The position numbers and the translations under genes are program-made. A stretch of DNA of 64,000 bases, from NCBI RefSeq assembly GCF_002236115.1, contig NZ_NIWT01000009.1, positions 248,001 through 312,000 on the forward strand, written 5' to 3'. The notes beneath the pieces were generated by a model, which worked only from the letters and a program-made list of their open reading frames with translations, was not told where the DNA came from and did not search any database. Within the stretch, counting starts at the first letter, position 1. Every line of letters starts with the position of its first letter. Positions 1 through 8,347 of the stretch are shown one piece after another. This DNA is from Pseudomonas jessenii. GTDB taxonomy: Bacteria > Pseudomonadota > Gammaproteobacteria > Pseudomonadales > Pseudomonadaceae.

Positions 1-602
1 AAGGCAAAACCTTTACCGGCGTCGGTTTTCAGGAAACCGTCGTCCAGGTTGACCGAGTCGGCCAGCAGCGCGTCAATGCGGCCGGAAACCATGTCCAGGT
101 TGGCTTCCTGCTGGGAGCCGTAGCGCACCAGGACTATCCCGGCCGGTTGCAGCACTTCAGTGGCGAAGCGGTCGTGGGTACTGGCGCGCAGCACACCGAC
201 TTTCTTGCCCTTGAGTTCGGTCAGCGGGTCCTTGACGTCGCTGCCTTCCTTCATCACGAAGCGCGCCGGGGTGTGGTAGTACTTGATGGTGAAATCGACG
301 TTCTTCTTGCGGTCGTCAGTGATGGTCATGGACGACAGGATGGCGTCGATTTTCTTGACCTTCAGCGCAGGGATCAGGCCGTCGAACTCTTGTTCGACCC
401 AGGTGCACTTGGCTTTCATCTGCTCGCACAGCGCATCGCCGATATCCACGTCGAAACCGGTGAGTTTGCCGTCAGGGGTTTTCATCGAGAATGGCGGGTA
501 GCCGGCTTCGATACCGATGCGAATCGGCTTGGCGTCTTCGGCCACGGCGGTCAGGGACAACATCGACAGTGCCAGGGCACCGAACATCACTAGCTTCTTC
601 AT
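1..602 (-). CDS. Basic amino-acid ABC transporter substrate-binding protein (partial)
   Basis: Periplasmic binding protein of the lysine/arginine/ornithine/histidine ABC uptake family. The reverse-strand product starts MKKLVMFGALALSMLS, a Sec signal peptide ending near AVA-ED, and continues with IRIGIEAGYPPF and GFDVDIGDALCEQMK, which match the start of SBP family 3 domains; the stretch around EQEFDGLIPALKVKK also fits ArgT/HisJ/AotJ relatives. About 200 residues are present and the C-terminus lies beyond the left edge. An AGGAG-like Shine-Dalgarno lies just before the ATG. Its membrane and ATPase partners are not in the window. The family is clear; the exact substrate (Arg/Orn, Lys or His) cannot be decided here. 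Confidence 0.85.
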   Translation of the reverse strand, partial: MKKLVMFGALALSMLSLTAVAEDAKPIRIGIEAGYPPFSMKTPDGKLTGFDVDIGDALCEQMKAKCTWVEQEFDGLIPALKVKKIDAILSSMTITDDRKKNVDFTIKYYHTPARFVMKEGSDVKDPLTELKGKKVGVLRASTHDRFATEVLQPAGIVLVRYGSQQEANLDMVSGRIDALLADSVNLDDGFLKTDAGKGFA

Positions 603-932
603 TTTTAACTCCTGTGTGCGGAGGCTTTTATTGGCAGCTTCGATTGGCAGCGCTCGGTCATCGCTTCGTGAGCGGGAACCGAAGTGGCCGGCAGTCTAGA
701 GCGGCTACAGGAGGGTAAATTACGCCAAGGCGACAAATATTTATAGAAAAGTGGCACCCGAAGAGAGGCATCGAGGTGAACGCGCCATGACGGTGCAAAG
801 TCTGTCAGACATACCGCGTTTTCAGAGCAAACCTACAGGTTTTCCGACTCCATCCGACAGAATGCGACGACTGGCGATGCCCGGTGTTTTGCGGCACATT
901 GAGCGCCCTTGCGTCCCATCGAGAGTAGCGTG
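603..932. other. Intergenic region between divergent genes
   Basis: This 330-base stretch separates the divergent binding-protein and amidotransferase genes and should hold both promoters. No convincing open reading frame, REP or RNA gene was seen. An AT-rich patch near 725-745 is the only obvious compositional change. Confidence 0.5.
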
Positions 933-1574
933 ATGCCCACGTTGAACCTGATCCAGCACCACTGCGCCGAAGGTCCGGGCGCCATCGCCATCTGGGCCGA
1001 ATCCCGAGGGCTGACGCTGAAGGTGTTTCGCGCCGACCTCGGCCAATTGCCGCCCGTCAGCGCCGAACCCGTGATCCTGTTGGGCGGGCCTTATGAATCC
1101 GATGCCGGCCCGGCCTGGCTGGAAGCCGAACGGCAATGGCTCAGAGGCACGCTGGATCAGGACGCGGCCGTGTTCGCCATATGCCTGGGGGCACAGTTGC
1201 TGGCGCTGAGCCTGGGCGGGAATGTACGGCGGATGGACCGGACCGAAACCGGATGGACCACCGTGACCTTTATCGATGGGAAAACGCTGAAGGTGCTGGA
1301 GTGGCACGAAGACGCCATCGACCTGCCGCCAGCCGCGCAGCTGTTGGCCAGCAGCGAGCACTGTGTGCAGCAGATGTACCGAGCCGGGCCGGCGCGGCTG
1401 GGTCTGCAGTTTCATCCGGAGTGGAACGCCGAGTCGGTGGCCCTGCTCAATGCGCATTTTGGCGATGAGTCGCCGTTGCCCCGAGGGCCGCAGGACGATG
1501 CGGCCTACGCCGATGTGCTGGCGTGGTTGCAGGCGACACTGGATGAGTGGTGGGCGGCCGCTTCCTTTCGCTGA
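933..1574 (+). CDS. Class I glutamine amidotransferase-like protein
   Basis: A 213-residue stand-alone class I GATase domain. The nucleophile elbow is ICLGAQL with Cys84, and the His-Glu pair of the triad is in LQFHPEW (His161, Glu163). This arrangement occurs in GMP-synthase-like amidotransferases and in gamma-glutamyl peptide hydrolases such as PuuD relatives; no synthase domain is attached, so the acceptor is unknown. The ATG at 933 is preferred over a TTG 24 bases upstream because it has a GAGAG Shine-Dalgarno and begins the conserved core. It is followed by a large inverted repeat that separates it from the convergent rhodanese gene. Fold confident, substrate unknown. Confidence 0.85.
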   Translation: MPTLNLIQHHCAEGPGAIAIWAESRGLTLKVFRADLGQLPPVSAEPVILLGGPYESDAGPAWLEAERQWLRGTLDQDAAVFAICLGAQLLALSLGGNVRRMDRTETGWTTVTFIDGKTLKVLEWHEDAIDLPPAAQLLASSEHCVQQMYRAGPARLGLQFHPEWNAESVALLNAHFGDESPLPRGPQDDAAYADVLAWLQATLDEWWAAASFR

Positions 1575-1584
1575 AATACATACC

Positions 1585-1680
1585 TGTGGCGAGGGGGCTT
1601 GCCCCGTCGGGTTGTGCAGCAACCCTCTGAAATAGTCGGGAGCGCTTCGCACTCCAACGGGGGCAAGCCCCCTCGCCACA
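1585..1680. repeat. Palindromic REP-like element between convergent genes
   Basis: Two perfect 21-bp inverted arms (1585-1605 and 1660-1680), each carrying GAGGGGGCTTGCCCC or its complement, flank a 54-bp spacer. This REP subtype differs from the GGGAGCGAGCTTGCTCGCG type found elsewhere in the window. Its place between two convergent genes suggests it acts as a bidirectional transcript-end hairpin. Confidence 0.85.
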
Positions 1681-1701
1681 ATGATCAATGCTGTTTGGAT
1701 A

Positions 1702-2136
1702 TCAGCATTCACAACCGATCACAGCATTCACCGGCCGCGGCACCCCGACACTCAACTCAAACCCTTCATCGAGCCACCCTGTCACGCCGCCGATCATCTC
1801 CTTGACCGGATACCCCAAGGCCGCCAGTTTCACCGCCGCCTTGTTGGCGCCGTTGCAGTGAGGCCCGGCGCAATAGACCACAAACAGGCTGTTTTTCGGA
1901 TAACCCGCCAAACCTTCGGCGTTCAGCAAGCGCCCGGGAATGTTGATCGCTCCCGGTACATGCCCGCGCTCGAACGCCAGCGGCCCCCGAACATCCACCA
2001 GAATGAAATCGACTTCGCCAGCCTGCTGGCTGCCGTAGACGTCGGAACAATCGGTTTCGAACGTCAGACGGTTACTGAAATGCATCAGGGCGATGGCCGA
2101 TGGGGCGGCGGGAATTTCGCGAACCAGGCTGGTCAT
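1702..2136 (-). CDS. Rhodanese-like domain protein
   Basis: A single rhodanese domain of 144 residues with a short N-terminal extension. Typical pieces are FILVDVRGPLAFERGHVPGAINIP, seen in shorter segments as VDVR and GHVPGAINIP, then the VVYCAGPHCNGANKAA loop. The loop has two cysteines (Cys89 and Cys94), so which carries the persulfide is uncertain. The ATG at 2136 is chosen because GGAG lies about nine bases upstream and the codons before it do not look coding. It is transcribed divergently from the FtrA-type regulator 100 bp away, a pairing common in pseudomonads; regulation by FtrA is an inference from position. Physiological sulfur acceptor unknown. Confidence 0.88.
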   Translation of the reverse strand: MTSLVREIPAAPSAIALMHFSNRLTFETDCSDVYGSQQAGEVDFILVDVRGPLAFERGHVPGAINIPGRLLNAEGLAGYPKNSLFVVYCAGPHCNGANKAAVKLAALGYPVKEMIGGVTGWLDEGFELSVGVPRPVNAVIGCEC

Positions 2137-2237
2137 GGGCTGTACTCCAAAGAGGTGGTGGGTGTGGAAAGACTTTATCCGCCAGCCACTTGCGGCTACA
2201 GTGGCGTACAAGACACTCACCGGGAACTTTCCGCCAA

Positions 2238-3266
2238 ATGCAACCCACCCCAGGAATGGTCGCGATTCTGGCCTACGACGGCCTGTGCACGTTCGAGTTC
2301 GGCATTGCCGTGGAGATCTTCGGCCTGCCACGACCTGAATTCGATTTTCCGTGGTACGAGCATCGTATCGTCGCGGTCGATCAAGGTCCGATGCGGGCCA
2401 TGGGCGGCATCCAGGTGCTGGCCGATGGCGGCATGGAATTGCTCGCCGATGCCCGCACCATCATCATTCCCGGTTGGCGCGACCGCAGCGCCACGGTGCC
2501 AGCAGAACTGATCGCTGCTTTGCGCCAGGCCCATGCCCGGGGGGCGCGGTTGCTGTCGATCTGCTCCGGTGTTTTCGTCCTCGCCGCCACCGGGTTGCTC
2601 GACGGGCACGGTGCGACCACGCACTGGCGCTATACCTCGGAACTGGCCGAGCGGTTTCCCGGCATCCTCGTGGACCCGGACGTGCTGTATGTCGATTCCG
2701 GCCAATTGATCACCTCCGCCGGCAGCGCGGCAGGCATCGATGCCTGCCTGCACCTGGTGGCGCGGGATTTCGGCACCCAGGTGGCCAACTCCGTGGCGCG
2801 ACGCCTGGTCATGTCGCCGCAACGCAGCGGTGGCCAGGCGCAATTCATTCCGACGCCGGTCAGTCCTGCACCGCGCAGCGATCTTTCCCGCGTCATGCAG
2901 TGGGCACGTGAGCGTTTGCACGAGCCGCTGGAGGTGCGCGACCTGGCCAGCGAAGCCGCCATGAGCGAACGCACCTTCCTGCGCCGCTTCACCGAAGCCA
3001 GCGGCCAGTCACCGAAAACCTGGTTGCAGCACGAACGTCTGGGCCGCGCCCGTGAACTGCTGGAAAGCAGCGACCAGAACACCGAGCAGATTGCCGAACG
3101 CTGTGGTTATCGCTCGGTGGAAAGTTTCCGGGTGGCGTTTCGAACGGTGGTTGGCGTGCCGCCTTCGGTGTATCGGGAGCGGTTTGGGCGTGGGGGTAAC
3201 ACTTTACCTTCGGTTGACCTTCAAGGCGCAATCGCGAGCAGGCTCGCTCCCACACCGATGGTGTGA
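2238..3266 (+). CDS. ftrA: FtrA-type transcriptional regulator (DJ-1/PfpI-AraC)
   Basis: A 342-residue regulator with an N-terminal DJ-1/PfpI-like GATase1 domain (about residues 5-190, with LLSICSGVFVLAATG around the elbow cysteine) and a C-terminal AraC double helix-turn-helix. The HTH part contains VRDLASEAAMSERTFLRRF and RCGYRSVESFRVAFR. In this family the elbow domain is a ligand-sensing, non-catalytic module. ATG 2238 (MQPTPGMVAIL) is preferred over an upstream in-frame start because the family core begins there. The last dozen codons, ending ASRLAPTPMV, are encoded by a REP element whose second arm lies past the stop. Divergent to the rhodanese gene, its likely target. Confidence 0.88.
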   Translation: MQPTPGMVAILAYDGLCTFEFGIAVEIFGLPRPEFDFPWYEHRIVAVDQGPMRAMGGIQVLADGGMELLADARTIIIPGWRDRSATVPAELIAALRQAHARGARLLSICSGVFVLAATGLLDGHGATTHWRYTSELAERFPGILVDPDVLYVDSGQLITSAGSAAGIDACLHLVARDFGTQVANSVARRLVMSPQRSGGQAQFIPTPVSPAPRSDLSRVMQWARERLHEPLEVRDLASEAAMSERTFLRRFTEASGQSPKTWLQHERLGRARELLESSDQNTEQIAERCGYRSVESFRVAFRTVVGVPPSVYRERFGRGGNTLPSVDLQGAIASRLAPTPMV

Positions 3267-3304
3267 ACACTGAAGATCCACTGTGGGAGCGGGCTTGCTC
3301 GCGA
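3232..3304. repeat. REP doublet overlapping the ftrA 3' end
   Basis: Inverted REP arms at 3232-3254 and 3282-3304 (core GGGAGCG(A/G)GC(T/C)TGCTCGCGA) flank about 27 bp. The first arm lies inside the ftrA reading frame and the second between ftrA and the convergent cobF. The hairpin probably ends transcripts from both sides. Confidence 0.9.
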
Positions 3305-3329
3305 AGGCGTCAGCCCGGTCACCGACTGA

Positions 3330-4085
3330 TCACGGCTTTCGCAGCAGATAGGTATCCATGATCCAGCCATTGGCCAACCGCGCCGCCTTGCGCACCCGTT
3401 CGATTTCATCCGCGACATCCTTGAGCTTGCCGCTGATCAGGATTTCATCCGGCGTCCCCAGATAGGCCCCCCAGTAAATCTCGGTGTCCTGATCCACCAC
3501 CTGATGGAAAGCATCCTGGGCATCGAGCATCACCACCAGGCTGTCGGCATCGCTCACCTGCCCTGCCGCCAGGCGTCGGCCGGTGGTGATTTCAACGGAG
3601 CGGCCAATCTGGTTGAGCGGCACCTTGTGTTGTGCCGCCAATGCCTGGACGCTGGTAATCCCGGGAATCACCTCGAACTCGAACCCACAGGCGCCCGAGG
3701 CCTGGATCGCCTGAAGGATACGGATGGTGCTGTCGTACAGCGCAGGGTCGCCCCACACCAGAAAACCACCAAACTGGCTGTCGGACAGCTCTTCATTGAT
3801 CAACCGTTCGAAGGTCTGTTGTTTGGCCAGGTTCAAGTCGTCGACACTGCTCTTGTAGTCCACCTCACCGCGCTCACGCTCGGGGCTGTGGGCTTCGACA
3901 AAACGGTAGTCGTGGCCGGTGATGTAGCGCTCGCAGATTTCGCGGCGCAGATCGATGAGTTTGTCTTTGCTCTGGCCCTTGTCCATGAGAAAAAAAACAT
4001 CGACCTGATTCAGCGCCTTCACGGCCTGCATCGTGATGTAGTCGGGGTTGCCGGCACCGATCCCGATGACCAGGAGTTTTTTCAT
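3330..4085 (-). CDS. cobF: Precorrin-6A synthase (deacetylating)
   Basis: CobF catalyses SAM-dependent C-1 methylation of precorrin-5 with loss of acetate, in the aerobic cobalamin pathway. The 251-residue product starts MKKLLVIGIGAGNPDYIT, the glycine-rich loop of the tetrapyrrole methylase fold, and later has LVWGDPALYDSTIRIL and FEVIPGITSVQALAA, characteristic of this family. The ATG at 4085 overlaps the TGA of the upstream histidine phosphatase by one base (TGATG), so the two are translationally coupled; a GTG one codon earlier is possible. No cobalamin riboswitch hallmark was found upstream of the pair. Confidence 0.93.
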   Translation of the reverse strand: MKKLLVIGIGAGNPDYITMQAVKALNQVDVFFLMDKGQSKDKLIDLRREICERYITGHDYRFVEAHSPERERGEVDYKSSVDDLNLAKQQTFERLINEELSDSQFGGFLVWGDPALYDSTIRILQAIQASGACGFEFEVIPGITSVQALAAQHKVPLNQIGRSVEITTGRRLAAGQVSDADSLVVMLDAQDAFHQVVDQDTEIYWGAYLGTPDEILISGKLKDVADEIERVRKAARLANGWIMDTYLLRKP

Positions 4086-4657
4086 CACAACAGCTCCTCG
4101 GGATCGATGCCCGGAAAGCGCAGTCGCCAGCGGTCATGGAACCTCAACTCGACGGCCGACAGGGGTTCGACATCAATCAGGTTGGACGCGCCCCCCTGCA
4201 ACACTTGCGTCAGCGCGGCGCGGATGACAAAGGGATGGGTAACGGCAACGATGTGCCCCGGCGTCGATTGCAAGGTTGTCAGCCAGGCGCCCACCCGCTC
4301 GCCCAGTTGCACCAGCGACTCACCGCCGTGGGGGGCCGAAGCCGGGTCGTCCAGCCAATGCTGGAGCGTCTGGGCTTCGGTTTTTTGCAGATCACCGATG
4401 CGCTCACCGCCCCAGCGCCCGAAATCGCAGTCCTTCAAGGCGTCGACAATCTGCGGCGCACTGCCGAACAGTCCAGCGGTTTGCCGGGTGCGCAACTCCG
4501 GACCACAGACAAGACGCGGAGCGCCCTTGAACTGATTGCAACGGGAAAGCCTGAGCGCTTGCCAATCCATCTCCAGAGGCTCGTCCAGAGGAAAGCGCGC
4601 CAATTTCTGTGCGACGGTTCGAGCGTGGCAAATCAGGGTTAAACGGGTTGCCTGCAC
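4085..4657 (-). CDS. Histidine phosphatase superfamily protein, cobF-linked
   Basis: A 190-residue protein of the histidine phosphatase (phosphoglycerate-mutase-like) family. The N-terminal motif reads LTLICHARTVA, where the usual RHG is CHA: the catalytic His is kept but the preceding Arg is Cys. The second catalytic region reads VTHPFVIRAAL. It ends in the start codon of cobF, which suggests a role in corrin metabolism, for example CobC-like alpha-ribazole phosphatase, but that is inferred from context only. GTG 4657 gives the family-like start MQATRLTLICHA and has GGAG nine bases upstream; a TTG two codons earlier is the alternative. Confidence 0.78.
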   Translation of the reverse strand: MQATRLTLICHARTVAQKLARFPLDEPLEMDWQALRLSRCNQFKGAPRLVCGPELRTRQTAGLFGSAPQIVDALKDCDFGRWGGERIGDLQKTEAQTLQHWLDDPASAPHGGESLVQLGERVGAWLTTLQSTPGHIVAVTHPFVIRAALTQVLQGGASNLIDVEPLSAVELRFHDRWRLRFPGIDPEELL

Positions 4658-5221
4658 CAGCAATCACTCCAGGGATGGAAAGAAACGACGGCGTCAGGTG
4701 ACCGCCATCGCGCAATTGTGCCGCAAGAAAGCAGGCCCGGGTGGTGTTTAATTTTCCTGTTTGAAACGGATTCCTTCAGTCATTTCCTGCGAGATTTTCT
4801 GTCATGGCTGACCGCAATGCAGGCAATCGCCTACAAGACTTTACGACATCGGCGTAGCCCCGTAGTACAGGCACTTCGCACCTTTTTCGGGCACGAGCAG
4901 ACCACGCGAAAATTCACTAGACAGGCAGTACGCGATGATTAAATACTCCTTTCAACGGATTGTTAAAACACGTGCCACACTCATCCAGCAGGAGCCCGGA
5001 TGCCTTTACTCGAACACCCGATCAACGCGCCTGGCCAGGCACCACCTCCGACCGAACCGCCTGCTCCTCGTTTAATGCGGTCCATCCCAAGAAACATCCG
5101 ATAAGAAAAAGCGTGGCGCCTGACAACGTTCAGATGACCACCGATTTAATGTGTGGAAAAACCGACAGTGATAGTCAGGTTCGGCTCAAGCCGCCGAATC
5201 GTTTGATACAGGAGTGTCTCC
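4658..5221. other. Intergenic region upstream of the cobF pair and aruF-like gene
   Basis: A 564-bp divergent intergenic region that must contain promoters for the minus-strand phosphatase/cobF pair and the plus-strand succinyltransferase pair. No REP, riboswitch or clear sigma-54 site was seen. A 46-codon frame at 4935-5075 lacks a Shine-Dalgarno and any family look, so it is not called. Confidence 0.5.
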
Positions 5222-6238
5222 ATGCTGGTCTTGCGTCCAGTCGAGTTGGCCGACCTGCCCCAGTTGCAGAGGCTGGCCCGTGAAAGCCTCGTGGGCGTCA
5301 CGTCCCTGCCCGACGAAAGCGAACGGTTGCGCGGAAAAATCCTCGATTCCTGTGCCTCGTTCGAAAAGGACGTGCAGGCTCATGGCCCGGAAAACTATTT
5401 CTTTGTACTCGAAGACCTGACGACACGGCACCTGGCCGGCTGCTCGGAAATCCTCGCCACGGCGGGTTACAACGAGCCGTTCTACAGCCTGCGCAACCGG
5501 CACTTCACCAGTGCCTCGCGGGAACTGAACATCGAGCACGGTGTACCAGCCTTGTCGTTGTGTCACGACCTCAGTGGCCACACCTTGCTGCGGGGCTTCC
5601 ATATCGATGCCGCGCGAGTGCGCAGCGCGCATTCCGAACTGCTGTCGCGGGCGCGCCTGTTGTTCATCGCCGCCCACGCCCGGCGTTTTTCCGAAACGGT
5701 GATCACTGAGATCGTCGGCTACAGCAGTGATGAAGGCCACTCGCCATTTTGGGACGCCGTGGGCAAGCATTTCTTCGACTTGCCCTACGTCGAGGCCGAA
5801 CGGCTTTGCGGTCTGCAGAGCCGCACCTTTCTCGCCGAACTGATGCCGCAGTATCCGATCTACGTGCCCATGCTGCCCCAGGCGGCACAGGACTGCATCG
5901 GCAGCATCCACCCCGATGGCCAGGAAGCCTTCGATATCCTCGAACGGGAAGGCTTCGAAACCAACAGTTACATCGATCTGTTCGATGGAGGCCCGACGCT
6001 CTATGCGCGCACCTCGGGTATTCGCTCCATCGCCCACAGCCAGTGCGGCATAACGCAGCCTGGCCCGGTGATCGACACCCGCGGCAGCTTTCTGGTGAGC
6101 AACGAGTCCTTGAAGGATTACCGAGCCATCGTCGCCGATCTTGATTACATCCCCGGACAACCCGTGACCCTTGATGCAGCCATCTGCACGGCGCTGAAGG
6201 TGACCGAGGGCAGCCCCGTCAGGCTGGTGGCCCTGTGA
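5222..6238 (+). CDS. aruF: Arginine/ornithine N-succinyltransferase alpha subunit-like
   Basis: A 338-residue AstA-family protein (MLVLRPVELADLPQLQRLA; IVGYSSDEGHSPFWDAVGKHFF; RTFLAELMPQYPIYVPMLP). In pseudomonads the enzyme is a heteromer of AruF and AruG that transfers succinyl from succinyl-CoA to the alpha-amino group of arginine or ornithine in the AST pathway. The ATG at 5222 follows AGGAG. The following gene is its AruG-like partner, but none of the usual neighbours aruC, aruD, aruB, aruE or argR is present, so this may be a second, dispersed copy. The symbol denotes family membership; ortholog versus paralog cannot be decided from this window. Confidence 0.82.
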   Translation: MLVLRPVELADLPQLQRLARESLVGVTSLPDESERLRGKILDSCASFEKDVQAHGPENYFFVLEDLTTRHLAGCSEILATAGYNEPFYSLRNRHFTSASRELNIEHGVPALSLCHDLSGHTLLRGFHIDAARVRSAHSELLSRARLLFIAAHARRFSETVITEIVGYSSDEGHSPFWDAVGKHFFDLPYVEAERLCGLQSRTFLAELMPQYPIYVPMLPQAAQDCIGSIHPDGQEAFDILEREGFETNSYIDLFDGGPTLYARTSGIRSIAHSQCGITQPGPVIDTRGSFLVSNESLKDYRAIVADLDYIPGQPVTLDAAICTALKVTEGSPVRLVAL

Positions 6239-6287
6239 ACACCCGCCAGATTCAACGCCCGAGCACCCGCGCACAAGGAACCGCCCC

Positions 6288-7322
6288 ATGATTGTCCGTC
6301 CGGTCCAGATCACCGACCTGCCCGCCTTGTTCACGCTGGTGCGGCAGGCCATTCCGGGGCTTACCAGCCTGCCGGCCGATGAAGAACGCCTGGCCTACCG
6401 GATTCGCTGGGCTCAACGCACCTTCGCCGGACAGGTCGACCGGGCCGATGCCGATTACCTGTTCGTGCTCGAGGATGACGAGCAGCAAGTGGTGGGCGTC
6501 AGCGCCCTGACGGGGGGCGTCGGTCTGCGCGAGCCCTGGTACAACTACCGGGTCGGACTGACGGTCAGCGCTTCGGCGGACCTGGGTATCCAGCGCCAGA
6601 TCCAGACCCTGTTCCTGAGCAATGAATTGACCGGGCAATCGGAAGTCTGCTCGTTGTACCTGCGCCCCGATCAGCGCCAGGGCAGCAACGGCCGTTTGCT
6701 TTCCCTCGGGCGTTTGTTGTTCGTGGCCGAGTTTACCCAGCTGTTCGGCAACCGGCTCATCGCCGAATTACGCGGCAGTGCCGACGAACGAGGCGGCTCG
6801 CCGTTCTGGGACAGCCTCGGCCGGCACTTTTTCAAGATGGATTTCAGCCACGCCGATCACTTGTCCGGGCTGGGCAACAAATCGTTCATCGCCGAACTGA
6901 TGCCGCGCCAGCCGCTGTACACCTGCCTGCTCACCGAACAGGCCCAGGCGGTGATCGGCAAGGCCCACCCCAATACCGAGCCGGCCCTGAAAATCCTCAG
7001 CGCCGAAGGCTTTGCCCACCAGGGTTACATCGATATCTTCGACGGCGGGCCGGTCATCGAAGCCCCGGTTTCCGGGATCCGCACCGTGCGCGACAGCCGA
7101 CCGCTGTCACTGGCCATCGGCTCGCCGGACGATAAAGCGCCCCTCTGGCTGATTCACAACCGCCGCCGGGAAAACTGTCGCATTACCTGCGCCCCGGCCC
7201 GACAGGTGGGCAACAGCCTGGTGGTTGATCGCCTGACCGCCAAGCGCTTGCAACTGCAACCCGGAGACTCGGTGCGCGCCGTGCCGCTGCTTGACCAACG
7301 GCAACAGGCCGTGGCGGCGTGA
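6288..7322 (+). CDS. aruG: Arginine N-succinyltransferase beta subunit-like
   Basis: A 344-residue AstA-family protein (MIVRPVQITDLPALFTLVRQ; AELRGSADERGGSPFWDSLG; KSFIAELMPRQPLYTCLL). It is homologous to the preceding gene along its whole length and probably forms the heteromeric succinyltransferase with it. The 49-bp gap between the two and the shared strand indicate one transcript. The C-terminal third (from about PVSGIRTVRDSRPLSLAIG) aligns with the family's second domain. Downstream is an unrelated oxaloacetate decarboxylase with its own 140-bp leader. As for the alpha subunit, the rest of the arginine pathway is missing here. Confidence 0.82.
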   Translation: MIVRPVQITDLPALFTLVRQAIPGLTSLPADEERLAYRIRWAQRTFAGQVDRADADYLFVLEDDEQQVVGVSALTGGVGLREPWYNYRVGLTVSASADLGIQRQIQTLFLSNELTGQSEVCSLYLRPDQRQGSNGRLLSLGRLLFVAEFTQLFGNRLIAELRGSADERGGSPFWDSLGRHFFKMDFSHADHLSGLGNKSFIAELMPRQPLYTCLLTEQAQAVIGKAHPNTEPALKILSAEGFAHQGYIDIFDGGPVIEAPVSGIRTVRDSRPLSLAIGSPDDKAPLWLIHNRRRENCRITCAPARQVGNSLVVDRLTAKRLQLQPGDSVRAVPLLDQRQQAVAA

Positions 7323-7464
7323 TCTATCAGTTCCATCGCGGCGATGTCAATCGGACTGACCCAGCAAATTCGTCATCATTCTCCCCTTGCGCGCGTGATA
7401 GCCTTTTATTCCTTCGGCGTTGACACTTTTGCTCAAGCCCTTCCATTCCATTGGTGGAACTCAT

Positions 7465-8334
7465 ATGTCCAGGCTTTCCCATCAAGATTTGCGCCGCAAT
7501 TTTCGCCAACTGTTCGCCTCCAACACCTGCTACCACACGGCCTCGGTTTTCGACCCGATGTCGGCCCGCATCGCCGCCGACCTGGGCTTCGAAGTCGGGA
7601 TCCTCGGGGGCTCGGTCGCATCGCTGCAAGTGCTTGGCGCCCCTGACTTTGCCCTGATCACCCTCAGCGAATTCGCTGAACAGGCCACCCGCATCGGCCG
7701 TGTCGCCCAATTGCCGGTGATTGCCGACGCCGACCACGGCTACGGCAACGCGCTCAACGTCATGCGCACCATCGTCGAACTCGAACGTGCGGGCGTGGCT
7801 GCGCTGACCATCGAAGACACCCTGCTGCCCGCGCAGTTCGGCCGTAAATCCACCGACCTGATCACGGTCGCCGAAGGCGTCGGCAAGATCCGCGCGGCGC
7901 TCGAAGCCCGCTGCGATTCGGAAATGGCAATCATCGCCCGCACCCATGCCGGGATTCTGCCGGTGCAGGAAATCATCAGCCGCACCCGGCAATACCAGAG
8001 CGCCGGCGCCGACGGGATCTGCATGGTGGGCATCAAGGACTTCGACCATCTGGAGCAGATCGCCGAGCACCTGAGCGTGCCGCTGATGCTGGTGACCTAT
8101 GGCAACCCGCTGCTGCGCGATGACAAACGCCTGGCCGAACTGGGTGTGCGCGTGACCATCGACGGCCATGGCGCGTACTTCGCCGCGATCAAGGCGACCT
8201 ACGACAGCCTGCGCGAACAACGCCAGATCCTCACCCAGACGTCGGACCTGAGCGCCACCGAGCTGACGCACACCTATACGCAACCCGAGGAATACATTCG
8301 TTTCGCGGAGGAGTTCATGAGCGTGAAGGAATGA
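7465..8334 (+). CDS. Oxaloacetate decarboxylase (PEP mutase/isocitrate lyase superfamily)
   Basis: A 289-residue TIM-barrel protein of the isocitrate lyase/PEP mutase superfamily, closest in character to the P. aeruginosa PA4872-type oxaloacetate decarboxylase. Motifs include VFDPMSARIAADLGFEVGIL, the Mg-binding VIADADHGYGNA (Asp88, Asp90), TIEDTLLPAQFG and AIIARTHAGI. The characteristic cysteine loop of isocitrate lyase and methylisocitrate lyase is absent (QFGRKS where KxCGH would be), which argues against those activities. ATG 7465 is preceded by GGTGGA. Cytoplasmic; expected to convert oxaloacetate to pyruvate and CO2. It is followed directly by the large REP array, likely its transcript end. 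Confidence 0.87.
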   Translation: MSRLSHQDLRRNFRQLFASNTCYHTASVFDPMSARIAADLGFEVGILGGSVASLQVLGAPDFALITLSEFAEQATRIGRVAQLPVIADADHGYGNALNVMRTIVELERAGVAALTIEDTLLPAQFGRKSTDLITVAEGVGKIRAALEARCDSEMAIIARTHAGILPVQEIISRTRQYQSAGADGICMVGIKDFDHLEQIAEHLSVPLMLVTYGNPLLRDDKRLAELGVRVTIDGHGAYFAAIKATYDSLREQRQILTQTSDLSATELTHTYTQPEEYIRFAEEFMSVKE

Positions 8335-8347
8335 CGGTTTAAACCGA

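Noticed and set aside
4935..5075. Possible 46-residue ORF upstream of the aruF-like gene
   Set aside because: No ribosome-binding site, no recognisable family and irregular codon use.
4658..5221. Cobalamin riboswitch expected near cobF
   Set aside because: Neither the GCCACTG nor the GGGAAG-type conserved boxes were found on the minus strand.
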